Source: Aphidius gifuensis
Lineage: Eukaryota > Arthropoda > Insecta > Hymenoptera > Braconidae
Assembly: GCF_014905175.1 (NCBI RefSeq)
Contig: NC_057789.1
Span: forward strand, 4,030,001-4,094,000
Direction of reading: 5' to 3'
Length of the DNA: 64,000 nt
The notes below the pieces were generated by a model. The model was not told the origin of the DNA and searched no databases. It was given only the letters and a program-made list of their open reading frames with translations. A program made the position numbers and the translations under genes. Positions 48,301-60,880 of the stretch are shown in pieces (position 1 is the stretch's first letter; each line of letters opens with the position of its first letter).

Positions 48301-50670
48301 TAAATTATCAGTGTTATTTATTTCTGATGAATAATCATGAGTATTGTCAACAGTAATTTCATTATTGTATGATAAATTTTCGGTATTTTCTAAGCCTAAT
48401 GATTCATCATTATCATTATTACTCTCTTCATTAATTTGATATTGTTTTTCATCATTTTTTTCTTCATTGATAAACACATCAGTGACTCGTTCTTTATCAC
48501 TTTCCACATCACTTTGAATCAATTCAGTTACACTTTCTTCATATTCTTTATCATCAATAGTTTCATTTGATTGTGCTACTTTTTTTGTGACATCAAAACC
48601 TTTTTCTAACTCTTCAATCATATCTGTTTCAATGTCTTCAATTTCGTGCATTGATTCTGTTTTTTCTTGTTCTTCTTTTTCACTATCATCATCAACATTT
48701 TGTGTCCCAGTTGTATTTTCAATCTCTTCATCTTCATTTTGTTCATATTTACTTTCATCTTGCTGTATTATTTCTTGACTTTTTGTTACATCACTTGTAT
48801 CTTTTATTTCTTGTTCATTTCTGCTAATTATTTTTGTATCAGGACTCGAAGGTAATCTCAATGATTCCATTGAGTCTGATGATTCCAAAACTGAACCAGG
48901 CTCTTGGTCATTATTATCACCGTAAGATGAATCATCAAATAATAAAGGTGATCTTGCATCATCAATTGATACACTCAATGGTGTTGTTATAATTCTCTTA
49001 GCTAAATTAATATTATTATCACGATTTATAATTTCTTTAACAGGACTTTTTTGATATAAAGAAGTTTCTTTTAATTCTGATAAATCATATGATTTTCTAG
49101 CTAATTTTAATGCTAAATTAATCGTACTAACATCTTCATCAACATCATTATTATCATAACTTATTAAATCTCTGAGTGTTGTTTTTTTACCTTTATTTGC
49201 TTTTAATTTTTTTCTTTCTTTTATTACCAATGGAAATGATGATTGAGCTTGTTTTTCATTTTTTAAATTATCCAATTTATTATTGCCATTTGTATTAGTA
49301 TTAATAGGTGATAATTTTGGTCTTGTTTGTCGTTTTTTCATTCGATTATGTAGAGGAGTACTACTTAAAAATGTCTGATCATTTGTTGTCATATTATCAT
49401 CAACATTTAAATGATTATCATCAATATCAATTTCTTTATTTACAGCTTTTAATGTTGTGTCAATTCTTACTAAACTAACATGACATTTTTTTGGTTTAAT
49501 TAATTTAATTCTACTATTGGTATTGACTTTACTCAATGTCAAATCATGAGGTAATAGGTATTTATTTGAATCATCAATATTTTCTTCATTTTTCAAAGAA
49601 GAATTATCATGTAAATTTTTTTGAGTGTCTAATCGTACAACATTGACAAAACAATTTTTTAATAATGGAAAAACATTATTTGTTGCATCACCAAGAACAC
49701 TTGTTTCATTAGTATTTTTTTTATTAATTTCTTTCAAAGTAACAGCTTTATTTTTATTGCTCATTTTAGAAATATTTGATTCACGTTTTTGTGGTGAATT
49801 AATTTTCTTTTTAATACTATTAATCTTTACACTTGGATTTTTTGTACTTGAATTTATTGCTGCTGATGATTCAATTGATTTATTGCTAATAAAACTTGAT
49901 TCATTTTCTAATCTTATCAATTCAATATTACATTTTTTAATTTTTTTATCTTCATGAGTGCTTTTTTTTATTTTTTTATTGATATTTTTTTTTGAAGTTT
50001 GTTTCGTTTCTTTTTTACGTAATGTTCTTTTTGTTTTGTTATCATTAACATCATCATCAACATCATCATTATTCTTTTTATTTTTTAAATTTATTTTTGG
50101 TTTTTTTATCCTAGGAACATCATCCTTATTGTTAATATTATTTTTACGTTTATTAACATTTTTTTTTGTCACTTTAACGACAGGATTAACCCAGGGAATT
50201 TTACCAAAACTATTATTATCATCATCATCAGATGTATTTACAAAACTAGAGGTATCATTAAAAAATGATTCATCTGGTCCAGGTAAAGAAGGTGGCGGTG
50301 GAAGTCTGTTAAATAATAAAAAAATTTAGAACAAATATTATTATTGTTATTATTGAATTTTCATTATTATGATTATTTTTTGGATGATAGAGAAATAATT
50401 AAAGTGTTATAACAACAGTATCATATCGTCATTGACAACTTACTTCACGTCTTTGGCAATTCTGTCAAATGTTGTCTCAAATGGATTGACAGTGTTTTTT
50501 GCAATGTCATTTTGTAAATCATCATCATCATCATCATCATTACCATCATCATCATTTTCACTGCTTGTGTATGGATCAATGGGAATTGGTGCTTTCACTA
50601 TTGTCGAGGTTATCACTGGCTGTGAATTTTTTTGTTTTCGCTGATACGTTCTTAATGGACGACCGGGCAT
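45323..50670 (-). CDS. Haspin: Serine/threonine-protein kinase haspin
   Basis: Three exons in transcript order: 50670-50444, 50305-45769, 45688-45323; phases agree, 1709 residues, about twice the human protein. Haspin phosphorylates histone H3 on Thr3 in mitosis and recruits the chromosomal passenger complex. The kinase domain is C-terminal (about 1365-1709): KIGEGVYGEVF loop, SVIKIIPIEG lysine, HRDMHWGNIL catalytic loop and IDFTLSR in place of DFG (haspins use DYT). There is no APE motif, as in the family, and it ends EYNLMGLKRFHV. The N-terminal 1300 residues are disordered, Asn/Asp/Ser-rich, with a recent 59-residue tandem duplication and three copies of a short CxVxxVRLDT-like motif. The N-terminus PLRTYQRKQ may be a Pds5-binding motif (inference). 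Confidence 0.95.
48101..48454 (-). repeat. 177-bp in-frame tandem duplication in haspin
   Basis: Two adjacent copies (48101-48277 and 48278-48454) are almost identical in DNA, and each encodes 59 residues containing ESLGLENTENxSYNNE and EINNTDNLSAVPLESSQ. The length is a multiple of three, so the frame is kept. The few differences indicate a young duplication in a disordered region. Confidence 0.9.
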
Positions 50671-53565
50671 TGTGATCTAAAAATTTAATTGTAAATAAGT
50701 TCTATTGTTGTTATAATTAATTTGTGATAATAAATATTAAATCAATTAATGTGATTAGTATACTTGAGGCGGGAGAGACATTCAACATGCATTTTTTTTT
50801 ATACTTTTTTTGATTTATTTATTATTTCTTTGAGGTTATGTTTTTTTATTTAATAAATATTTGTGTTTACATTACCTCTTTTTTGTGTGTCGGCTTTGTG
50901 AATTAATATCTTTATTTTTTTATAAACTTTTTCGAAATATAATTACATAATTTATTAAATAAAAAGTGTATCTATTACAGTGCTAGTTATATATAACGGT
51001 TTTTTTTTTTTGTTGTATTGTAATTATTTGCAATTTTGCAAATTCTTGGAATTTTTGAATACGCGGGAAAAAAAAAATAAAAAAAAAAAAGAGCAACGTT
51101 AAAAATAAAAAAGGAGGCAAAAATATGAGAAAAAAAGCGACTCATAGTGGAAAATACTTGAAGCTTAATTATTTGTTATTTTTAATTTATATAAAAATAA
51201 AATAAATTACTTATTTTTTGAGTTTATTTACAATTAATTTATGTGATAAAATTTATTGGTGATTTATTAATTATCCAGCTGATAAATTAAAATTTAACAA
51301 CTGCAGCATTTATTTACCGGTGAGTAAAAAAAAAAACTTTAAAAACAAATATTTTTTTTTTCATCTAAAAAATTGTATTTATTTTCTAAAAAAAAATTAA
51401 ATAATTAAAATTAATTAATTAATTAAATACTTGATTTAAATAAATTTAGAAATGTTTAATTATTTTTGTTTTTTGTCATAAAAAATAACAATAAATATTT
51501 TTTCATTGAATTAAAATAAAAATAAAAAAAAAAATCATTGTTATTTGAATGGTTGTTATTTTAAAAAATAATACATTGTTATTTTTTAATTGTTAATTTG
51601 ATGGTAATTATAATTTATGACATGCGATGAAATTTAAAATTTTTATTTCCTGCATTAAAATTATTATGCAATAATGCAATTATTTCATCTCGTTAATAAA
51701 TCAGCTATTCGAATGAAACAATTTTATTAAATTCATACGTGTTTTGCTTACTAATCAATTGTTTATAAAACTAACAGAGTATCAAATTTAGATATTTATT
51801 AATTTTTTAATATGTGGTAATTTAATAACTAATGTCTTGGAAATTTATAAAAGCCATGCTTAGTTTGACATTGTCTTCAAACGCAACAGTTTGTTTGATA
51901 AATAAACTTTAATATTTGTAAGCTAAAAAAAAAAATTATTCTTTAAAGTTTATATGCAATCTCTTGGTTTAATTAAAAAATTGATTATTTTTATCTTTTT
52001 ATTTATTGAGTTGAATGTTAAATAAACATGATAAAAAAAAAAAAATATTGAAAACAATAATTGTGTGTGTTTAGAAAGCTGCGCGTGGCTTATTTGAATT
52101 TTTTTTTTTTCAAACTGATAACTAGTCTCTTATCAATGATTTAAAGTGTATAAATATTTACTTTAATTTAAGAAAAAAAAAAGATTAATTATTGCAATTT
52201 ATTTGTGCGTAAATGTAATATGGAAAATTCGAAAAAATTAAAGTTGTAAAATCTTTTACTATCTTTCAAGATAGTGGGTGATAATAAAATTATTACATTT
52301 GAATGATAAGAATAATTGATGTTAATAACAGTGTACAAGTGTAATAACATTGTTAAATATTTTAATAGATAAAAAATATAATAAACAATTTTTATAATTT
52401 TTCATTAAACAGTGACGAGATTGTAAATTATTCGATTTATCTCTGTCTAAATCTTAATAGTAATTTTTTTTTTTAAATTCTTTTTTTTTTTTTCAAACAA
52501 TTACTGCAGTCATTAATAAGTTACAAGGTTACAATATAAATACAAAAAAAAAAAAAAAAAACCATTTTTACTAGCTATCAACAAATGATAACGAAATAAT
52601 TTCGTTTTTTTTTTTCTCAGAATTTTTAAAATTATTTTTTTTTCTATAAGTAACTAAAAAAAAAATATAAGACTGATATTATTTTAGTTTTAATTATTAT
52701 TAATATTTTCAAAATTTATAATAAAAATTGTATTTTATTTATTATAAATTATAATAAATATTAAGTTCTCCATAGAAAAAAAAAATGAGATGTTCAAAGT
52801 TTATAAATACAATGTCCAGTCAAAGTAGAGATATTTATATCAGTTGTATTTATGAGTGCGTCAATGTACATATTTATTTAAGTACACGTGCGCAATTTCT
52901 TTATAGTTGTATTATTATTTTTGTGATATTATATATCAATGACATTAACATGATACAATCAGCAATCACATAATTTTTTCTTTTTTTTTTTTACACAATT
53001 TTGTAACATGATAATCATTAATAAAAATATAAAAATGAGTCTGCCAAGTATTTTTAAATCGTAATGACATATTTTTTATTTAACAAACAAATATTATTAT
53101 TAATTATTTCAAAGTATTTGTGTGTGTTTGTCTATAATAATAATGGAATTAAACGTGGTAAATTTAAAACGAAAAAGAAAAAAAAATAAAATAAAATTTC
53201 TATTTAAAAGTTTTTTATTTTTAGATAAAAAAAATTTATCTATTCAAACATACACTGTTATTTTTTCAAACAATTGATTTTTTTATATTTATTAGATAAA
53301 AATTATTATTATTTTTTTGTATTTTATTTTTTTTCAAATGATAAAAACAATATTTCGTTTTAATTTTTTTTCAGTCTAAAAATTTCGATTCCTTCTTTCG
53401 TTGTTTTTTATTACATAAATTATTTCATAAATTTATTAAATTATAATAATTAATATAAACAACCAAAAATTTATAAACCATAAATAACAATTATTAATTA
53501 ATAATTTTATTTAATTTTTCAAGATTGAAAAATCGAAAAGGACAATATTTAAAGAAGAGACATTT
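50671..53565. other. Intergenic region between haspin and the sugar transporter
   Basis: It is strongly AT-rich with many homopolymer runs. The only clear signals are a TATA-type core promoter near 51846 and a matching donor at 51918, which suggest a non-coding first exon for the transporter. The side near 50671 should hold the haspin promoter. No other coding exon is seen. Confidence 0.5.
51846..51917 (+). promoter_or_regulatory. TATA promoter and 5' UTR exon for the Tret1-like gene
   Basis: TATAAAAG (51846-51853) lies about 30 bases before ACGCAACAGTTTG, a good insect initiator near 51880. A donor-like ATTT|GTAAGC follows at 51917/51918. An acceptor TTTTTCAAG ending at 53523 precedes the coding ATG at 53566, so a 1.6-kb intron in the leader is likely. 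Inference from motif spacing. Confidence 0.45.
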
Positions 53566-55092
53566 ATGATGCTGCCCAAGAATGATGAAAAGAAAAATCA
53601 ATCACAATACAAACAATGGCTCGCAGCAATAGTTGGTAAGTAAAAAAAAATAAATAAATAAATAAATAATTAAAAACTATAATTTAAAATAAACATCATG
53701 TAAATTTTTTTTTTAACAGCAACACTGTCAATGGTTGCTGTTGGTACAGTCTATGGATGGACAACAACAATGGAACTACGTATAACTGGAAAAATAGAAA
53801 ATTACAAAGTTCCAATTGTTGTAACACGTGATGAATTTTCATGGATTGTATCACTTGTACAAATATCAGCAATGATTGGTTCATTTTTAGGTGCATTTAT
53901 TGCTGATTATTTTGGTAGAAAATTTAGTTTATTATGTTCAAGTATATTTTTTAGTATTGGTTGGTTATTTGTTATATTTGGAAATAATGTATTTGCATTA
54001 TATGCATCAAGAATAATACTTGGTATTGGTGTTGGTATGTCATATACAACAAATCCAATGTATGTATCTGAAGTTGCTGATACAAATATACGTGGTGCAC
54101 TTGGTACATTAATTGCAATAAATGTATTTACTGGTTCATTATTTACATGCTGCATTGCACCATGGACATCATACATGACAACAAATTTAATTTTACTATC
54201 AATACCAGTTATATTTTTTATATTATTTTTATATTTTCCTGAAAGTCCATATTATCTTATTAAAAAAAAACGTTATGATGATGCTAAATCGGCAATATGT
54301 TTTTTTAAAAATTGTTCAAATAATGAAGCACAAGAAAAATATAATGAAATACGTGAAAATATTAATGATAATAAATTAAATTATAATGATAGTATTTATA
54401 AAAATATTAAAAGATTATTATCATCAAATAATCGTAAAGCATTTTTAATTGTATTTGGTTTAATAATGGCACAACAAATGAGTGGTAATTTTAGTACAAT
54501 GCAATATTTAACATCACTCTTTGAAAAATCTAAAATACAATTAATTGATACTGATGTTGCAACAATTATTGTATTTGCGGTTGGTCTAATATCTGGTGTT
54601 GTTGCAACAGCAACTGTTGAAAAAGCTGGTAGACGTAAATTACTTAATATATCAAGTTCATTTTGTGCAATAATATTAGCAATATTAGCATTTTATTTAT
54701 TACATATTAATGATGGTAAAAATGATGATGAAAAATCATATGAATCATTTTTAAGTTTATTGCCATTAATTGCTGTTATATTATTTCAAGTTTTTTATCA
54801 ATCTGGTCTTGGTACATTACCAAATGCACTTATTGGAGAATTATTTCCAACAAGTGCCAAGGGTATTGCTGGTGCTGCACTAACAATATCTGATGGTATT
54901 ATTGGTTTTATAACTTCAAAATTATATCAAATTATTGGCGATACTTATGGACAACATTATAATTATTTTTTATTTTCTGGAGCTTGTTTTTTGGCATTTT
55001 TTCTCATATTTATTTATGTGCCAGAAACTAAAAATAAAACATTTGTACAAATTCAAGATGATCTTAAGAAAAATCGAATTTTTTGTTGTTGA
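53566..55092 (+). CDS. Facilitated sugar (trehalose-type) transporter, MFS
   Basis: Two coding exons, 53566-53635 and 53720-55092, 480 residues. It belongs to the sugar-porter branch of the major facilitator superfamily, like insect Tret1, in the plasma membrane, moving trehalose or glucose down its gradient. Twelve hydrophobic segments are expected and visible. Signatures: ADYFGRKFSLL between helices 2 and 3, FPESPYYLIKKKR at the end of the first half, QQMSGNFSTMQY in helix 7, EKAGRRKLL, GLGTLPNALIGELFP in helix 10, and VPETKNKTF after helix 12. The start is the first of two ATGs; the frame is open upstream to the acceptor at 53523, so a slightly longer N-terminus cannot be excluded. The substrate is unproven. 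Confidence 0.9.
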
Positions 55093-55562
55093 TATTTTTT
55101 TAATTTAATTTTTTTTTTTTTTTTTTTTTATATTAAGATTGTTTTAATTAAAATAAATCATTGTAAAAATAATTGTCAAGTAGATTTAATGAAAAATAAA
55201 AAAAAAAAAAACTAGCTATATTTTTGTAGCATAAAAATGAAAAAGAAAACTTATTTAATTGTTATATTTTTCTAGAATTATTAAATTTTTTAATAAACAT
55301 TTATATTGTATATGTTATTTTTTCTATTTTTTATTATAAAAAAAAATTTAATTTAATTGTTTTTTTAAATATATTGTTATAGAAAAATGCGAATTAATTT
55401 GCCAAATGCGTTGAAAAAAAAATTATAATTTGTTATTTGTGGTATAAAAAATAAATAAAAATATTAATGAAAATTTTATTTTGCAAATATATATATTTAT
55501 TTCGTAACATGATACATCAAGGTCATAATAGTAAGAAAAGATATCAAGTGGTTTAAGAATAT
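55093..55562. other. 3' UTRs between the transporter and prophenoloxidase A
   Basis: Two convergent genes end here. It is AT-rich with several AATAAA-like hexamers on both strands and no reading frame of note. Confidence 0.6.
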
Positions 55563-58123
55563 TCAAGTAAGACTAATGACATTGCCAGATGTTTTAGAAC
55601 GTGGTTTTGGAACAACAGTATTTGTAAATCTAATGACAACATCAATTGCAGCCATGTTAGGTGTTAAAAATTGTCCAATTTGTAAAACTCCTCTTGGTGG
55701 TGGACGATCAAATGGAAAGCCCATACTTTGAGCATCAGGATATTTTCTATCTCGTAAACCACAATAGCTAACAGCATCAGCACATCCAACTGGTGATGCT
55801 TGTGCAACTGCATCATTTCTAAAATCAGATATCATGATAAATACTGTCATTGGATATCCATCAGTATTTCCTCTTGGTACAAGCATATGTTGAGGCCATC
55901 CACATCCACAAAAATTAAAATCTTCAAGAGTAGAACCTCCAGTTGGTCGTTTTTTATCTAAATTACGGAAAGTTCTTTCAAATGGAATTGTTACTGATGA
56001 ATCATTTGATTGTCTTTCAATGACATTTATTCCATTTTTGACTGAAAAATAATAATTTTAAATTGTTTTAAATTAATTAAAAATAATAAAACAAAAAAAA
56101 GGTATATTTTAATTTAACAAATAATTCATTACGTGTCACTGTAAATTTATCCATTTCAATCATAAGACTTTTTTGTGCACGGAATGTATATGGTAAACCA
56201 TTTTCATCAAATTTAGGTCCAATGAAAATTCTACATGTTCCCAATAATGGTGTTCTGTTTCGATTATTAACTTGAATTCTATAACTAAATGGTGCATGAT
56301 TTAAATGTGTAAATCTTGCAAGTAATGGTCCACGAGGAGCAAAATCAAGACCTCTTGAAAGATCAACATCACTTTTATTCCAAAATGTTACTAAATTATT
56401 AACAGCTTGATTTGCAGTAACAATTTGTACATTAACCATTTCTACACCTCGGAAATTAAGCTAGAAAAAAAAATTATAAAATAAATTATAAATTTTATTA
56501 TTATTTATAATTAAAATAATTAATTAATTTTTCATACTTGTTCTGGTTTATATGGAGGTAAAAGATTTTTATGTTCCATAAATATGTCATTGATAAAAGC
56601 ATGCCATCTGTAAAAAAGTGGATCTCTCATGGCAGTTGCTGAGTCACCCATCACACCAAATGATTCCTTTTTAAAAAATAAAATGTTATTATATAAATTT
56701 GACTGAGATAATGAATATAATTAAATTTATAAAACAAACCAAATAACGATGATCAGGATCATGAAGATAAGCAATAGCAACATGTCCAAGATTATGTAAA
56801 TCACCATAATAAGTTGGATTAATTGAAATGGTACTTGCTTCAATAATATTACCCAGTATATCAATGCCATCTTTTTCAGTAAGTGGTATTTGTTGATTTT
56901 GTGAATTTGTAACAAAACCATGTTGTATAGAAGAAAATATTCTGTCTCTCCATGTATCCATATCAGAAAGATTAAGTTGTAAATTATCAGCTTCTCTATT
57001 AATATCACGTAAATATAAACCAGGTGGACGTGATGGAAATTGTCTGCTTGCCACCAATGAATCTAACTTTGGAAAATAACCTTGGGGTATTTGTTCACGT
57101 AAATTTACCAATCTTTCAGCTACTGCAAGACGATTACACAAACGTTCAACGTTGTATCTATAAAAAACAAGTAAATTGTTTAATTAAAAATTAAATTATT
57201 ATTTCAAATAAAAAAAAAAATATTTACCTAGCCATTAATTGTTGATGCATGAAATAAAATAATTCACCACGTCGATCTTTGTTGACAATAGTTGTTGAAG
57301 CTTCAAATGGATAAACCAAATGCCAATGCCAATGATGCAAATTAACTCCAATATCTTCACGGAAATAAGCAACACGATGTTCAGTATCACGATCTGAAGC
57401 TGTATAGTTGAGAGGTATTTCAATTGGTTCCTGTTGATGATAATTTTTACAAATTGTAAATTTAAATAAGAAAAATATTTTTAAAATAAATAATATTATT
57501 ACCCGTGAACCAGCTGGAATAAGATTAGCTTCTTCTCGAGCTCTTGAAAATATTGCACCATCTAGATACTTGTCAGGAAATACCTCACACAAAGATGGTA
57601 TTGTTAAATTTTTGGTATCTGGTCGATGAAGAATTGCAACAGACAGGCAATAGATAAACATGTTGGGATTGAGACGATCACGTGAGTAAGCAGCAACTGA
57701 CAAAAAATCATCATACGTTTTCATTCCAACAAATATGTCAATTAAACGTCCAGCAATTTTACGATGAAATGGAATAAAAAGAGAAAAATTATCACGTCTA
57801 CCAAGTCTCATGGGAATTCTAAGATCAGGCAAATTAATTTGTTTGATATTTATTTTATTATCATTCTCGCCATTAAAACGATTGAATATATCAACTGCCA
57901 TTGGTTGATATCTATCTGGCTGTTTAAAAAAAATATTAAATTATTAATTAACGGATATATTTATTTTGATAGAAAATAATTACAGTAAATTATTTTTATT
58001 TTTTTAACTTACCAGATATGTACTTGGTACATTGAAAGAAAGATTTTGATCTCCTTTTGGCACATAGACTGGCTCACATGGTCTATCATACAAAAGAAGA
58101 ATATCTTTTTTAATAGTTGTCAT
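55563..58123 (-). CDS. PPO: Prophenoloxidase, copy A
   Basis: Seven exons in transcript order: 58123-58013, 57919-57503, 57430-57228, 57157-56740, 56666-56538, 56460-56133, 56041-55563; phases agree, 694 residues. This is the hemocyanin-family zymogen of phenoloxidase, which oxidises phenols to quinones for melanisation of wounds and parasites. It has no signal peptide, as usual. The activation site is the Arg-Phe bond in IFNRFNGE (about residues 49-56). Copper A: HHWHWHLVYP and MHQQLMARYN. Copper B: LHNLGHVAIAYLHDPDHRY and DPLFYRWHAFI. The thiol-ester-like CGCGWPQHMLVPRG and the C-terminal CGLRDRKYPDAQSMGFPFDR are intact. All ligands are present. A TATAAAAG lies about 115 bases upstream of the ATG. 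Confidence 0.97.
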
Positions 58124-58432
58124 TTTGTTTTTGTTATTTAAACAAAAAAATTACTACAGGTATTGTAAATTTAACTAGTCAATGTTAACTTGTCACTGGG
58201 CGATGATAATTTGATGCTTTTGAAGAAGCTACAACAGACTTTTATACTAAAAAAAATGAGGAAGCAGTGGTTTCCGCAAAAACAAGTATTGACAAAATTA
58301 AATAGGACAAAATTAAAAAACCACAATTTTTAAATTTATATATTTTTAAAATTTATTTATCATAATATTTCGTAACATTTAAACAGCTTGGTCAAATTAT
58401 ATTTCTATCAATTTTTCATGATTAATAATTAT
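58124..58432. other. Promoter of PPO A and 3' end of PPO B
   Basis: A short spacer of about 310 bp holds the TATA promoter of copy A and the 3' UTR of copy B. Tight head-to-tail spacing is typical of recent tandem duplicates. Confidence 0.7.
58239..58246 (-). promoter_or_regulatory. TATA box of prophenoloxidase A
   Basis: TATAAAAG on the minus strand is followed about 25-30 bases on by GCATCAAATT, then CAGTGACAAGTTAAC. The same order is found before copy B, marking a conserved core promoter with the start near 58215. Confidence 0.7.
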
Positions 58433-60880
58433 TTAATTAAATGTCAATACACTTGATGTATTGTCAACTCGTGGTTTTGCTAAAACAGTATCATTAAATC
58501 TTATGTTAATATCAACTGCTTTCATATTTGGAGTTATAAATTGTTCAAGTCTTGTTATTCCATCTTGTGGTCGTCTATCAAATGGAAAACCCATGCTACG
58601 TGCATCAGGATATTTTCTATCTCTCAAACCACAAAATGTAACAGCATCAGTACAACCAACTGGTGATGCTTGTTGAACAAGATCATTTCTAAAGTCCGAA
58701 ATCATGACAAACAATATCATTGGATATCCTTCTTTACTTCCTTTTGGTACCAGCATATGTTGAGGCCATCCACAACCACAGAAATTAAAATTTTCAAGAC
58801 CAGATCCATCAGCAGGTCGACCTGCATCCAAATTACGAAAAGTTCTTTCAAATGGAATTGTCACTGATGAATCACTTGACTTTCTTGTAATAACATTGCT
58901 TCCTGGTTTAACTAAAATTAATAAAAAATTATAAAAAATTAATTACATATTAACAATTGTTAATTTATAATTTTAATTAATTTACTTGTCACAGTGAATT
59001 TATCCATTTCTATCATGAGATTTTTTTGAGCACCAAAAGCAAATGGTAAACCACGTTCATCAACTTTTGGTCCAATGAAAATTCTACATGTTCCTTGTAA
59101 TGTAGTTCTGTTGAGATTATTAACATTTATTCTATAATTAAATGGTGCATGATTTAAATGTGTAAATCTAGCTAATAATGTTCCTCGTGGACTAAAATCA
59201 AGACCCCTTGATAAATCAATATCACTCTTGTTCCAAAATGTCGTCAAATAATTAGCGCTTTGATTTGGTGTAACCAATTGAATAGTAGAAATTTCTACTC
59301 CAGGAAATTGTAGCTTAAAAAAGAAAGAAAAACATTGTTAATTGTGTTTTTTTATGTTTAAATAAAAAAATAAAAAAAATACCTGTTGTGGTCCATAAGA
59401 AGGTAAAAGATTTTTATGCTTCATAAATATGTCATTGATAAATGCATGCCATCTGTAAAAAATTGGATCTCTCATGGCTGTTGCTGAGTCACCCATAACA
59501 CCAAATGATTCCTAAATTTATCAAGTTAAAAATATCAATTTATGAAACATTTAGAAGGAGCATTAGCATATTAAATTATTAACAAACCAAATAACGATGA
59601 TCAGGATCATGAATATATGATATTGCAACGTGTCCAAGATTATGCAAATCACCATAAACATTTGGATTTGGTGATAGTGTACTTGCTTCAATCATATTAC
59701 CAAGTATATCAATTCCTTCTTTTTCAGTTAGTAATATTCTTTCACCTCGTGTATTAACAACAGCTCCTGATTGTATTGCAGTATTTATTGTATCTCTCCA
59801 TCTAATTAAATCATCAAGATCAAATCTTAAATCATCAACATCTCGATTGATATCACGCAATACAGAGCCAGATGAACGTGATGGATAGCCTCTACTTGCT
59901 ACCAATGAATTTAATTTTGGAAAATAGCCCTCAGGTATTGGTTCACGTAAGTTTGTAAGTCGTTGAACTAAACCAAGTCGATTGCACAAACGTTCAACAT
60001 TGTATCTAGCCATTAATTGTTGATGCATGAAATAAAATAATTCACCACGTCGATCTTTATTGACAATTGTTGGTGTTCCCTCAAATGGATATACCAAATG
60101 CCAATGCCAATGATGTAAATTAATTCCAACATCTTCACGCCAGTATGCAATTCTATGCTCTTCATCACGATCTGATGCAGTATAGTCACGAGGAATTTCA
60201 ATTGGTTCCTAACAAAATCATTTAAATTATATACATAAAAATAAGTAAAATAAATTTTAAATTAATTATTAATCTTACCCGAGAACCAATTGCAACAACA
60301 TTTGCTTCTTCTTTGGCTCTTGAAAATATTGCACCGTCCATATACTTGTCAGGAAATACCTCAGACAAAGGAGGTACTGGAAGATCCTTGGTATCTGGAC
60401 GATGAAGAATTGCAACTGACAGACAATATATGAACATATTTGGATTGAGACGATCACGACAATAAACAGCAACTGATAAAAAATCATCATACGTTCTCAT
60501 ACCAAGAAATATGTCAATTAAACGTCCAGCAATTTTACGATGAGATGGAATAAAAAGTGAAAATTGATCACGTCTACCAAGTTTTAAGGGTATTGTTAAA
60601 TCTGGCAGAGTTATTTGTTTGACCTCTATTCTTTCATCACTTTCTCCATTAAAACGATTTAATATATCTGTTGCCAAGGGTTGATATTTATCTGGCTAAA
60701 AAATTATTATAAATTTTAATAACATTAAACAACTATAATTTTTTTTCGAATTTTTAATTTTATATTTACCAGATAAGCAGAGGGTACATTGAAGGAAATA
60801 TTTCTATCACCTTTACCAACGTAAACTGGCTCTGCTGGTCGATCGAAAAGAAGAAGAATTCCATCTTGTTTATTCGACAT
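58433..60880 (-). CDS. PPO: Prophenoloxidase, copy B (one intron lost)
   Basis: Six exons in transcript order: 60880-60770, 60695-60279, 60208-59588, 59511-59383, 59313-58986, 58911-58433; phases agree, 694 residues, the same length as copy A. The sequence is closest to copy A. The activation site is ILNRFNGE. Copper A: HHWHWHLVYPFEG and MHQQLMARYN. Copper B: LHNLGHVAISYIHDPDHRY and DPIFYRWHAFI. CGCGWPQHMLVPKG and CGLRDRKYPDARSMGFPFDR are present. The 621-bp third exon is the exact sum of exons 3 and 4 of copies A and C, so the intron at codon AG|A has been cleanly lost (between 60006 and 60005). Nothing suggests it is a pseudogene. Confidence 0.97.

Noticed and set aside
46934..48855. Plus-strand frames of Ser/Phe/Leu type
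   Set aside because: They lie antisense to the haspin exon and mirror its Asn/Asp/Glu-rich code.
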